From the NCBI GenBank assembly GCA_006538405.1, contig BJKQ01000006.1, positions 2,193,001 through 2,257,000 on the forward strand: a stretch of DNA of 64,000 bases, in the 5' to 3' direction. The DNA comes from Hansfordia pulvinata (lineage: Eukaryota > Ascomycota > Sordariomycetes > Xylariales). Shown here one piece after another: positions 12,311 to 23,738 of the stretch. Each line of letters starts with the position of its first letter. Position 1 is the first letter of the stretch. The translations under genes were made by a program, and so were the position numbers. The notes under the pieces are model-generated. The model searched no databases. It was not told the origin of the DNA and saw only the letters and a list, made by a program, of their open reading frames with translations.

Positions 12311-13997
12311 CTTGAGCCGTGAAAACGCCCGCCTGTGTCGCGAGTGAGAGACGCAGTTGGGCCAACATATTTGTCATACGCAGCATCTTTGGATATATCG
12401 TCCGAGATGTGCTGGCCAGTGGTCGCGAGTTCTGGCCGTGACCAGGCAGCATGGCCGTTTGCGTTGGGCCGAGCCTCAAGGGGCGGTAGTGTCTGCTCCG
12501 CGTAATGGACAGCAGCGGCTATGCTGGGGCAGCTCCTGCGGCAATCAAACTCGCCTTGACAGCCATCCAACGGGGCTTGCTTACAAAAGCTCCTCGGCTG
12601 GCACCTTGATGGCGATGACAGAAACAGAATTGATTCGCCGATTACCAGCAATGGAGTTGAACAGTTCAAGCTCTAGGTTCGCGGAGAGCTCGTTGCAGTT
12701 CGTTCTCGGCAGACAGGGCTGCTTTATCTGCGGCGAACGCGGTCCTCCGGGATGCTTCCCCGCCGGCAGATCGCGGTTGATCGCACTCTCCGGAGCGACG
12801 TGGGAAGGGGCAAGGGGTAGCAAAGAAAGTCGATTCAGATGGGAGGAGTCCGGGGTACCTTGCAGGACGCGCGGGGAGAAATAGGGATTGACGGCTTCAC
12901 GATAAGATACCACTCAGTTTCAAATTTGATATTCCCACCTTAAACGCCCCCGGAGCCAGCCTGTTCCTTTCGAGTTTATGTATGAGGAGCAACGGAGCGA
13001 GATCCGGATAATCAATGACAACGCTGTTTGTGCCCTGAGTAGCTGCGGGGGGGGGGGGGGGGGGGGTAGGGTAGACCACGACAGCAATATTCGGCGTCGT
13101 CGCCGCCGTGACTCCGGATCCCTTTCGCCGCATCTCGTCCCTTCGTGCGATTGGATACCCTCGTTCGCGTAGAGTAGCTGGCCTGTTTCATGAGCTTGAC
13201 CTGTTCGCACAAAACCCAGAAATGTAGGCCTCTAGGGATAATCAGATTTAGCTAAAAAGCTAGTGCAGAGCGGAGTATTGTCTATTCGTTTCTTGATGTA
13301 TGGATATTTAAATCTTGGTATATACTGGTTGATGTGCAGGCTTGAGGACAGGTCTTTTGATTTGCTTTAGCGGCAAGAGTCTCAACCACAGGATATCACT
13401 CCCCCGTCGCTAATCCAGATGTTGGGGTTCAGTTGGCACCGTAGCAAAGAATTCGTTCAGTGGCCAACATATTGTGCAGCTGCAAGCCTTGCCTTGGGAG
13501 GAGCTGGGCCGGATGAATCGTGGCTCAGATCCTGCGATAAAATCCCAGCACCTGCTTGGCGAGGCAGCAATGTCATGATGCTGCTCGGCATGAAGCCCTC
13601 ATTGAAATTGGAGCACAATCGTAGATGGAAAGGTCACTCGATCAGTCGACTTCTCGGTTTCGCATGATCCTGACAGCGCCTCTGCAGATCTTGAATTGGA
13701 AGCGAAGGCTTCAAGGGCCTTACCCCGAGCCCAGTGCCCAAGCCAAATTTGAGGGCGCCGACCTCGCCGTTCGTTACCCGAGGACAGAAAACCAGGTCTC
13801 CTGTTCAGCAGAGTTCCGTGGTCGGAGATGGCACGGTTCCCCCCCTTGAGTCCAGTCTTGATTCTGCCCTCAGGACAAGCGCCATTTCGTGTTCATGCTC
13901 ATCACAAATCCGCGCTTAGTATCGGTATCGATTGACCGGCGCATGGCCATGGTGGAAGTCAAACCTCCTCCCACCAATTGTTCATGTCGGAAAATTC
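12311..13997. other. Intergenic, convergent SUN gene/FAD1
   Basis: The region between two converging genes should hold both 3' UTRs. It contains a 20-nt poly-G tract (13047-13066) and a comparatively AT-rich stretch at 13200-13400. No open frame has recognisable content. Confidence 0.5.
13047..13066 (+). repeat. Poly-G tract, 20 nt
   Basis: Uninterrupted run of 20 G on the plus strand in the 3' intergenic region between the SUN gene and FAD1. One of several unusually long G runs in the window. Confidence 0.95.
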
Positions 13998-14980
13998 TCA
14001 CCTATCCCTACCAAGTCGTTCTTCGTCATCTTCCATAAGTTCGTAGGCGGGGCGGAACTCCTTGTCTGTCGCGTCCGTGGCAGTCGTCTTGAGGGCCGGG
14101 TTGGGATATGTGTCGTTCGTGCCGCCCAAAGAGGTGTATCCCATATCGTACAAGGGGCAGTAGGGGATCTCAAGGGCACGAATGAACTGTCATACAAAGG
14201 TCAACAACAAGAGACGAAGGGACTGAGGATTGAAGTACTCACGCCCCAGATCTCACGATAGTGCCAGTCAATGACGGGGTGGATGCGCATGAAATCGGGC
14301 CAGCCGGGATCGGTGGGGTCAAACGCCGTCAAGTTGGCGCCATGAGGGTCGGTGCGTCGTGTTCCGACGAAGACGGCGCGGACAGAAGGCCGGGTTTGGG
14401 CGAGGTAGTGTGTGAGTGCGGGTTTCATAGGCTCATTGCTGGTAGCCAGGTCGAGGTGGTAGAGGGCGGTGGTGTGGTCAACAAAGGCATCAACCTCGGG
14501 AAACGGGGAAGGAGGGCGTATGTATAGGGCCTGGAGAGAGGCCGGAAAGGGAGCAGGCTCCGTAGGCGGAGCTGGCGCGGATGTCGCATTCTGCTCAGAT
14601 GGAACCGAGGGCTCCAGGGAGGGGAAGGCGGGGAAATGGCCTGGCAATGAAGCGAGGAGGAGAATCAGGAGGACTAAACAGTCCTTTCCGCCGTTGTAGG
14701 AGAGACAGAGCTCGTCTGGGGAGTAGCGGCGCAGGGCGTCGTCGACGACTTGGCGGGCGGCAACGACCTGGCTCTGGGTGGAGCGGAGAATAGGGTCGGT
14801 GGTCGTGTCACGGGCTAGAAAGGCGTCGACGCGCGAGCGAAGGTCGAGACACAAAGGCTCGAGGCCGAGGGAGCTGGCGGCGGCGATGGCGGAGGCGGGA
14901 CCGGAGCCGGACGGAGAGGCGGCGGAGCCGGTAGAGAGCCCGTTGGTCTGCGGGGCGGCGGCGGCCGAAGTGGACGACAT
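13998..14980 (-). CDS. FAD1: FAD synthase (FMN adenylyltransferase), PAPS-reductase fold
   Basis: The enzyme transfers AMP from ATP to FMN to make FAD in the cytosol. Two exons (14980-14243 and 14186-13998), split by a 56-bp intron with donor GTGAGT, give 308 residues, close to yeast Fad1. Visible motifs are the modified P-loop SYNGGKDCLVLL (about 94-105), FVGTRRTDPHG in the middle, and HPVIDWHYREIWG running across the splice into FIRALEIPYCPLYDMGYTSL, the conserved C-terminal core. The first 40 residues are Ala/Ser-rich and probably disordered. The protein ends in an acidic tail with stop at 14000-13998. A GT follows just at the stop, so a further small exon is possible but not needed. Confidence 0.93.
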
Positions 14981-16147
14981 GGCTGTTCTGAGGGAGAGCA
15001 GAACAGGGCAGACCAGACGGTGACAATGGCGCGGGCCAGGCGGAAGGCGAGGAGACGGGAGGAAGAGAGCAGGTCAAGCACAAGATGGAGATGGAAGTGG
15101 TGGTGAGAAATGGCCCGAGGTTGGACAAGGGCCCGACCGAGGTGGGGAGACGCTGTAGTGGGCGGCAGCTTCCTGGAGCCCGGGCGATTACTCGCACTGA
15201 ACTCCAGTGAACTTCAGTGGACTGCCCAGACTGTTGACTGTAATGGCGAGGTACCTGTACCTCTGATGCATCCAGCTTGGCTGCTCTCGGGTGCCTGCCG
15301 TGCTGCTTACTCGGCAACCATGGGACGCAACTTCCTACGAGCCGGAGCTCTTTTCCAGGGTTCTCTCGCGGAAGGCGCGGTGCTGGGCCGGCGGGGGCGC
15401 AATGAGGGGCAGGTGCGGTGGGAACCACTTTACAGACAGCCGTGGCGCCTGCGGTGGGTCGCTTCCAGAACCCTCCGCGACCGGTATTGCGGACCGCCCC
15501 AAACCACCGCTGACTCGAGTGGCGATACTTGCCTGCACTTGGGGATCTCTTCGAGTTCGCTGCCCGTACAAGCACGCCCGATCTGTCTGCCAGACCTTCC
15601 TTCCTATTCACGTGCTTATTGGCTACGTATATCCACATGACGGAAGCCAGCTGCAGAAGTCTCTAGCCGAAACCCACCGCCGACCAGAACTGACCGACGT
15701 TGCTGACACGGCTGCGCGCGATGGCTGGTCCGTTGCGTGTCACGGGTCTCTCGGGTGCCACAAGCTGGAGAGGAAAGGCACGGTTTTTGATCCAGGACCC
15801 CCTTCGATTCGACAGTCCTGAGAGGTCTCAGACGTGACAGTGCGTTACAGAAGACCAGTCGACACATCTTGGCTGAGTATTCCACACCTTGACGAGACCG
15901 GCCTTCTCTTGGCCAAGCCCGAGTCGCCTCGGCTCTTGATATACCAAGAACAAGGGGAAGCAACGGATATAGGCGTACACACGGGGGCTGTCTGCGAGCC
16001 ATGGGAATGTAGAGAATCTTGATTCAAGTAACCGTGGCTCATGGGCTCAGTAAAAACACATAAACGCACCGCATGGTTCGCTCTCGCTATCCGCAACTGC
16101 AACCATCTCGACTCGGGAGAGAAATGCACACCCCCTTCTCCCCTTCA
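14981..16147. other. Intergenic, FAD1 upstream and DBP4 downstream
   Basis: A 1.2 kb region between two minus-strand genes. It should contain the FAD1 promoter and 5' UTR and the DBP4 3' UTR. Open frames here are GC-driven with no recognisable content, and I saw no strong core-promoter element. Confidence 0.5.
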
Positions 16148-18723
16148 TCAGTCGAGCAAGCCCGCCGCAAGCGCCTCCAGGTCCTCGAGGTTGTCAGGCT
16201 CCTCCGTCACCTCGATCACCTTCCTGCCCTTCTTGTCCTTCTTGCCCTTCTTCTTGCTGCCGCTGCCCTCGTCGTCCGTCGAATCCGTCTCGAACCACTT
16301 CTTAGCCCTCTTCTTGGGCGGCGGTGCCGGCATCTCGCCCTCGGATCCGTCGTCGTCGTCGTCCCTCCCCCCGCCGACCGTGTTGAGCGACCGCAGCAGC
16401 GCGAGCGGGTCCTCGCCGCCGTCGCTGTCCCCACCGCCGAGCGTGGCCACCTTCCCGCCACCGGCGCGGCCCTCGTTCTCCCGCTCCTCCTCCATGGCCG
16501 CCTCCATGGCCTCGCGGGCCTTGCGGCGCTCCTTCTTCTCGCGCCTGCGGTCCTTGGCCGCCGCCTTGTCGTCGACGTCGGCCTCGCGCACCCGCGCCGC
16601 CTCGCCCTCGACGAACTGCCGGCGCTGCTCCTCGGCCTCGCCGTCGCCCCGGAACGCCTCCTCGTCGCGGATCCGGTACGGGTGGTGCGCCACCCCGTCG
16701 TCGTCGAACACCACCTTGTCGCCCTTGCCCTTGAACTTGAGCATCTTCTTCTTGGACTGCAGAGCCTTCTCTCGCCGCTTCGAGTCCACCACGAACGGCT
16801 CCTCGCCCCCGAGCCCGTGCACCACCTTGATCCCCGGGTCTGCCTCGTCGTCGTCGTCGCCGTCTCCCCCGGCTTGCTTTTTCTTGCTGCGGCTTGCCTC
16901 CCCGTCCAGGTCGTCCCCTTGAGCACCCGCTTGACCGACAGGAAGTCGTCCTCGTCCTCGTCGTCTTCGGCACCGCCCTCGTTCTCGCCGTCGCCCATCT
17001 TGTCCCCGGCGCCGTGGAGCTTGTTGTAGTGGCTCGTGAGCACGTCCTGGTTCGTCCGCTCGAACATCTTGTCGTACTTGGTCCGCACCTCGCCCTTCTT
17101 GCGCTTCTTCTTGCCGTCTGCGCCCTCATCCCCGGACTCCGAGTCGCTGGAGAGATTGGCCCGTGACGCGTTCTTGAGCTTCTTGAGATCGTCGCCGCCG
17201 GCGCCGCCCTTGCCGAACTTGATCTGCGGCGCACCCGGCAGCCCCAGACTCGCCGCATACTCATCCAGATCCAGCCGGGAGAGGTCGAAGACCTCCTTGT
17301 CCCGCTGCAGATGCACCGACCGCGTGTAGCTGATGAAGGCCTTCTGGGCCAGATACTTGAGGTCCGGGTTCTTGAAGCACATGTCCTGGATCTGCTGGCG
17401 GATGCTGTGCTTCTTCTTCTCCTTGATGTTGACCCGCTGCACGGGCACCTTGCGCTGCTCCAGCCGCTTGAGCATCCCGGCCTCCTCGCTCGGGTCCAGG
17501 AACAGCACCGCCTTGCCGTCCCGCTCGTATCGCGCCGTGCGACCCACCCGGTGAATGTACGTGTCCGTGTCCTCGGGGCAGTCCAGTTGCACGACCCAGT
17601 CGACGGCGGGGAAGTCGACGCCGCGGGCCACGACGTCGGTCGCGAACAGGCACGAGTACTTGGCCGACGAGAAGCGGGAGGTGATCTCGAGGCGCGCGAC
17701 CTGCTTCTGCCGGCCGTGCAGGTGTAGCAGCGGGATACCCGGCTGCAGGTGTCGCAAGCTCTCATAGGCGAAGCGGACCTGCTTGCCCGAGGAGAGGAAG
17801 ACAATCATCTTGCTCTTGAGGTTGGCCTTGATGAAGCCGTAGAGCGTGTCGAGCTTGTCGTGCAGCGGGGTGACGAGGTAGTGCTGCGACAGCGTGGCCG
17901 GCGTGGCCGAGGCGGCGGCCTCGTGGACCGACACGTACTCGGGGTCCTTGAGGCTGAGGCGGGCGAGGTCCGAGACCTTCTTGCTCTGCGTGGCGCTGAA
18001 GAGCATGGTCTGGCGGGCGGTCGGCAGGTGCTCGACGAGGGCGTCGACGGCGTGCTGGAACCCCATGTCCATGATGCGGTCGGCCTCGTCGAGGACGAGG
18101 ATCTGCAGGTTGTCGACGTCGAGGCCGGCCGTCTGGTCGAGGTGCTGGAGCATGCGGCCCGGGGTGCAGACGAGGATGTTCATGCGGGCCAGGCGGTCGG
18201 CCTCCTCGCGCAGGTTCTTGCCGCCGATGACGAGGCCGGCCGAGAAGGCGTGGTGGCGGCCGACCTTGCGCAGGACGTCGAAGATCTGGACGGCGAGCTC
18301 GCGGGTCGGGGCGATGATGAGGGCGCCCAGGCCGTCGTACTCGGTCCAGCGCTCGCGGTACAGCTTGTCGAGGACGGGCACGATGAAGGCCAGCGTCTTG
18401 CCGGAGCCCGTCTTGGCGGCGCCGAGGACGTCGCGGCCCTTGAGGGCGAGGGGGATCGCGCGGGCCTGCACGTCCGTCAGCGTGTCGAAGTGGGACGACT
18501 CGAGCCCGGCCGCCGTCGGCGCCGACAGCGGCAGCGACGCGAACTTTGTCGCCGTGCCCTGCGACTGCGAGGAGGAGGGGTCCAGCGCGTCGACGGCGTC
18601 CTGCAGCTTCTGGAGGTCGTCCTGGTCTCGTTTCCGCTTGAGCGTCTTGGTCTCCGTCTTGGTGTTGTTCTTGGGCGCCGCCCGCTGTTTGGCCGACGGG
18701 CCGCCGCCTGTGCGAGCCGGCAT
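16148..18723 (-). CDS. DBP4: DEAD-box RNA helicase Dbp4/Hca4, one frame break
   Basis: Nucleolar ATP-dependent RNA helicase needed for U14 snoRNA release and 18S rRNA processing. The helicase core is complete: FDTLTDVQ Q-motif region (79-86), motif [10 protein letters not shown] (102-110), PTRELA (139-144), TPGR (187-190), DEAD (212-215), SAT (243-245), then RGVDFP and HRVGRTAR. A basic/acidic C-terminal extension follows, as in the family. The frame breaks at the coding-strand GGGG at 16918-16915: upstream codons run in one frame and the conserved tail ([13 protein letters not shown] onward, ending in LLD) continues in the next. One extra base restores 858 residues. Read without correction, the first frame stays open and yields an Arg/Thr-rich false tail of about 230 residues. 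Start chosen at 18723 because the family begins shortly before the KRKR segment; an upstream in-frame ATG exists at 18924. Confidence 0.93.
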
Positions 18724-19549
18724 TGCGCGCGCGGCGGTGTGCAAGCTTGAGTCGGTCGTCGGTGTGGTGGGAATTTTCGCAGGCGCAGATCCAAAGTTAT
18801 CGAGATGACGGGGGGGCGGAAGGTGTGCAAACGGCCAGTTATTAATCGTAGAATGCGGGTGGTGCTGTGAGAATGCGACAGTGGTCTGGCGACAAATGCC
18901 GAGAGACAAGTCGTTATCGGCCAAAAGTTTCCTTATCGGCTCTGGGGCTTTGCTTTGGGGGGGTTCGACCTTCAGATCCTTGTCCGCCTAGGATGGAACC
19001 CACCCACTCACTCACTGCACCCTGATAATACCTACCAGGTAGGCCTTTGGGCTAGTTAGCGCCTGCCCCGCCGGCCCTTATTTCCAGCCCAGTCTTTTTT
19101 TTTTCTAGCTCACTGCTCCAGTAGCATTGAGTCGGCCCTGCTCTCGTATATGGCCGACGGCCGGTCTCCCTACATTTCCAGTCGTCGAAAGTCCACGATG
19201 GTGCGCATAAAGGGATCTATGGATGCTCAAGCTCGCACAAGAAACGTCGGTCTCTGGCCACATAGGTACGTGATCAAGGTGAGCCGAGTCAATTTCTCTC
19301 ACAGGCGCATTGGTCCGAGATCACCGGAATCGCCAAAGCGGAGAATAGTAGATCAAAAGAATTCATTTCCATCTGTCCAGTATCCAACCGGGACAGAAGA
19401 GGTCTGGGTATTGAAAAGCTATGCGTCACAACATATCAACATTCATCATAAAACTGCCAGCATCGTGCCAGATGCAACCCCGATTCCCACCAATTTTTCT
19501 AGAGTTTGCACGCATCGGCGCGGATGCTGCCCAAGCAAGCGCAACCCTT
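18724..19549. other. Intergenic, DBP4 upstream and choline oxidase downstream
   Basis: About 0.8 kb between two minus-strand genes. It holds the DBP4 5' region (an in-frame extension to 18924 is possible but lacks family character) and the 3' UTR of the oxidase. No further gene seen. Confidence 0.5.
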
Positions 19550-21355
19550 CTACAAGACGGCCTTGGCCTTCTCCGCCATGGCCTCGTCAGCAATCATCTC
19601 GGCGCACTTCTCGCCGATACCCAGGGTCGTCACCATCGGGTTGATGGACACCATGGTCGGGAAAATGCCCGCGTCGGCAATGCGCAGGTTCTTGAAGCCT
19701 CTGACGCGCAGCTGCGGGTCGACGACGGCCAGCGTGTCCTTCGACGTGTCGCCCATACGCGTCGTGCCCGCAGGGTGGTACACGGTGTGCGCCGCCTTGC
19801 GCGTGTAGTAGCTAATGTCCTCGTCGGACTGCACGTTGGGGCCGGGGAAGACCTCCTTCTTGATCCAGTCCTTGAACGGCGCCTGCTGCGCCACCTTGCG
19901 AGCCTGCTTGATGCCGTATACCAGCGTCGCCGCGTCGTAGCCCTCGGGGTCCGTGAAGTACCGGAAGTCCAGGGCGGGCTTGACCTTGGGGTCAGGAGAA
20001 GTCAGGTACAGGCGGCCACGAGAGCGAGGGCGCATGATGTTGGGCGTCATGCAGAAGGCGTAGCCCTCGGGCACCTCGGGGTATCCGAGTCGCAGCGTGT
20101 TGTGAGTGAAGGGAATCTGGTAGCAGTGCATCATCAGGTCGCCAATGTTGCCGTCGGGGATGGCCTGCGGGTTGGCGTCCATCTTCTTGCCGGCCGCGTT
20201 AGGCTTCTCGCGGCGCAGGAAGATGCCGGCGTCCGAGTCCATGGTCGTCTGGTTCGGCGGGACCTGCTTGTTCAGCTCCCACATGATGATGCTCTCGGGG
20301 TGGTCCTGCAGGTTCTCGCCCACGCCGGGAATGTCCTTGACAACGGGGATGTTAAGGGAGGAGAGCTGCTCCTTAGGACCCAGGCCCGACAGCAGCATCA
20401 GGCGGGGCGTGTCCACAGCTCCGGCGCTGAGAATGACCTCGGTCTTGGCCTTGACGGTGCGGGCGGAGCCGTCTTGCAGCGTGACATAGAGGCCCGTCAC
20501 CTCGTCGCCCTTGGTGAGGATCTTGCCGACCCACGCGTTGGTCAGGATGGTCAGGTTGGGCCTCTTCTCCTCGCCGCGCAGGATGGGGTGGATGTAGGCG
20601 ACGGAGGCGCTGGACCGCCTGCCATCGTCGGGGTTGTAGCTGATGGAGAGGAAACCAACGCTCTCCTTGAGAGAGCCCGTGTCCTTGATCTGCTTGTTGA
20701 AGTCCTTGAGGACGGGGATGTCGAGGGCGGAGCTGCACGAGTCAATCCAGTCCTTGCACAGCTGGTTGCGGTGGCGCGGGTGGACGGGCTGGATGGTGTT
20801 GCGCAGGCGGTCGAGGACCTTCATGAACATGGGGTAGGTCCAGCCCTCGGCACCCAGAGACTCCCAGATCTTCAGGTCATACTCGAAGGGCTTGAAGGAG
20901 ATGAGGGTGTTGTGGGAGGAGCAGCCGCCCAGCACTTTGGCGCGCGAGTGGCGGATGTGCGAGTTGCCTGGGGAAAGCGGGTTAGAGTGTCTGCCGAGTG
21001 GTTCTGGCGGGCGAGCAAACGCTCAGCGGCCCTCCGAGGGGCGCGGGGGGAGCCACCGGCGGCTGGGAGGTGGGCTGGGAGGTGGACAGCACTTACCCAT
21101 GGGCTGCTCAGTGGTGCCGTAGTCGTAGTCAAACTCGCCGCCAAGCAGCTTCAGCCATTGGCGCAGGTCGAGGACGCGGTCGTCCATGAAGTCGCTGGGG
21201 CCGCCCTCGATGACGAGGATCTGCTTGTGGGGCAGGTACTCAGCCAGCCTCGAGGCGACGACGCAGCCGGCGGTGCCTCCGCCGACAATGACATAGTCGT
21301 ACTTGTCCGAGTCTGCGACGGGCAGCTGGCTGGTAGTGGTGATGGGAGTGGCCAT
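19550..21355 (-). CDS. Choline oxidase (GMC oxidoreductase)
   Basis: FAD enzyme oxidising choline to glycine betaine via betaine aldehyde, reducing oxygen to hydrogen peroxide. Two exons, 21355-21097 and 20967-19550, with a 129-bp intron (GTAAGT/CCCCAG), encode 558 residues. Visible features are the Rossmann motif VIVGGGTAGCVVASRLAE (22-39) and the second GMC segment RAKVLGGCSSHN. By alignment from memory with Arthrobacter choline oxidase, the key residues are all kept: His105 for the covalent FAD link, Glu311 (LQDHPES), His367 (LMMH), His484 (TVYHPAG) and Asn529 (INPM). Thr107 replaces a serine. These matches separate it from generic GMC alcohol oxidases. It is divergently paired with betaine aldehyde dehydrogenase 2.4 kb away, which supports the assignment. 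No peroxisomal C-terminal tripeptide is present (ends AVL). Confidence 0.88.
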
Positions 21356-23738
21356 GGTCGCGGCGGGGCTGCAGGGGTCAAGCAAGCAGCAACAGGAAGG
21401 GGGATGTGACGATGGGATCACACAATGGCTTCTCGAATCGCGTCGTCGGGGCCACGGGAGGAAATGCGTGTGCAGCTACAGCCAAGAGCGAAGAGAAACA
21501 ATCCTAAGCGGGAAGAAAGGACTGGGCTGGCGGGCAGGTTTTGTACGGGCCGCGAGGAGGATGAGCCGCGGGAGGCTATCGGGGGGCGGGCGGGCCAGGC
21601 GCCAAGACCGGGCGGAATCCGTCATGTTACCAGGAGGCGGTCGGAGGCACGGGCGTGACGGGGGCGCCAGGGCGGACGAGGGCGAGGATGGATGATCGAG
21701 GGCGAGGGCGGCGAGGGTCGGCAGCGCCGTGGTGGGCCCCACTCATCGAGGCTCCAGATCGTCAGGCCCAGGGTGACGGCGCTTTTTTGTGGGCAGGGGA
21801 GAGGTTTGGTGCGGTTTGGGAGGTGGGAGGTAGTGGATGGCGAACATTGGATGGAACGCTCCATGCACCTGCTCGTAACCCAGACCCGGCCTATTCTTAC
21901 GTTCTCTCGTCACTCGGTGCCCATCAATCTGGCAAATGCTGTCTTGGAAACCGGAACAACTGTACCATCTACACCGCGGAACTTCGGGCGACCGCCCCGG
22001 GTCGCAGCTTAACTCGTAGAGGGACTGGGGATGGGCCCTTTCTGCTCCGGAAACGAGCGGTGAAATCACCTGGCCGCGGGCAGAGGCCGTCGGCGGCGTA
22101 GCGCCTCCAACCGCTCGGCACGGAAGGTGCCCACCTGCAGCTGCTGCGAACGTGGCGAACGCGACTGCCGTTGGTTTTGGAACGGACGGAAGAAAAGACG
22201 AGAAAAAAAAAGATAAGGGATGGCACCTTCGCCCGACGACGAGCCGAGACGTGTTATCAATGGCTCCCATACCTTAGGTTAGGTACCAACTGCCACAGCC
22301 TCTAACAACCGCCGCCCTCACCCAGTGACCACTCTCGCCGCCGCCCTCCCCCAGTCGTTCAACACCATCAGCACTGATCCCGCGGGCAATCCAATGGCCC
22401 CAATGGCGTGCCAGTTGGCTTGCGCACCCTGCAGCGAAACGGCCGCACCATGACGCCACACGCGGGGGTTCTGTGCGCTCTCTCGACGTCCGTCCCATGC
22501 AGCCCTGGCCTTCCACTCTATCCGTGGCGACGTTGCGACTCTTCCCGAGGCCAGGACAACGGGCCAATGGCAGTTTCTCGAATTCATTACGACACCGATT
22601 TGGTGATTCTTGCATGGGGAACTCCCATCTTGGACACCCGCAACCCCGGTTCCTCGTTCGATGTCCCATGTCGTACGTTGAGCTGAGGCCCCCACCGGCC
22701 GGCATCACTCGCATCGACAAATGGCGCTCTCCGAAACCACGCCCGGCACGATACCGTGGGCGCTCGCTCGTATCGTGGTTATCGTCTGCCGCGCCGCCTG
22801 GCTCGCTAAAGCGGTGGGGGCGGTCCATACCGCCGAGACCCATCGACGAAACGGCCGTGAGAAGCGGGTCGGCCAGCCCAGCCGTCCGACTTTGCGCCGC
22901 CCAGAGCCGCCGATTCCCGTCTCGAGGCACCTCGTCTCCGTCGTGACAGCCGGGCGCGACGCGGTCAAGGGCCATGCCCCATTCCTTTTCATGTACAGGC
23001 TGCTAGTGGCCTACCATCTTGGGCACAAGCGCGCTTCGACCCTGTCCAGGCGCCAGGCGCGAGAAAACCCTGTCCCCTTGTCCGCCCGTTGCCCTTAACC
23101 TTTGCCTTCTGCCCGGACTGATCTTCCCTGTCACCCAGCTTGGCAGGGCCCGCCCGCGGTTCGGAGGGGCTGGCATTACTCGGACTGCCACAAGGGAGAC
23201 ACAACGCTTGGCCAAGACAGCCGACGGCAACACATACAGCGCCAACCCCCTGACCGCCACCCTCCATTATTACTCGTACACGCAAAGCGGCGACTCTACG
23301 AGTATACAGAGCATACCCTGAAGGGCACGGCCGGGATTTCATTGCCGATTCCGACCGCGCGGCTCGAGGCTTTGGTATTGTGCCGTTTCCCATCATCCGC
23401 AAAACCCCGATGGCCGAGCGCACGAGAGAGCAGTGGAGAAGATCCGGCAGCGATCCCGTTTGCCGTTGGCCGGGCCGACGATCCTGCTTGATCAGGCAGG
23501 GATGACATCGATGCTGCACGAGTACCAGTGTGTCAGTAAAGCGCCACATCTGCAGCGCTGTCCCGCTCCGTACGTTCGGCCGGCAACTGTTTAGCCTGGT
23601 CTCGCCCGAGGTCCCTCGTAGATTCATCAACTCTTTCGGAGACCACCAAAGCACCAGATACATGTAGCCAGCCCGCAGTCCTCCCGGCCTCTCTCTTCCA
23701 ACGAGTTCCAACCCAGATCAATAGAGACACAGAACACA
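21356..23738. promoter_or_regulatory. Shared divergent region, choline oxidase/BADH
   Basis: A 2.4 kb region lies between the start codons of the two glycine-betaine genes, so it should carry control elements for both. TACTCGTA-type motifs occur at 23271-23280, 23297-23304 and about 23517. An ACCTTAGGTTAGGTACC-type word is at about 22270-22290. Long GC-driven frames are present (for example 22274-22975 minus) but have no recognisable protein character. Confidence 0.45.

Noticed and set aside
13200..13700. Possible RIP-mutated repeat (AT-richer stretch)
   Set aside because: Only mildly AT-rich, no repeat partner in the window and no transposon-like protein remnants.
16302..17804. 500-codon Arg/Ser-rich minus frame overlapping DBP4
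   Set aside because: Shadow frame of the helicase gene caused by GC-rich third positions.
17749..18750. 333-codon plus-strand frame antisense to DBP4
   Set aside because: Antisense shadow of a recognised gene; Leu/Val/Glu/Arg-rich composition typical of GC-rich antisense frames.
19421..21409. 662-codon plus-strand frame antisense to choline oxidase
   Set aside because: Antisense shadow; the minus strand encodes the complete enzyme with all active-site residues.
22274..22975. 233-codon minus-strand frame in the choline oxidase/BADH intergenic region
   Set aside because: No domain, no hydrophobic pattern and no exon neighbours; composition is that of GC-rich noncoding DNA and other frames are equally open.
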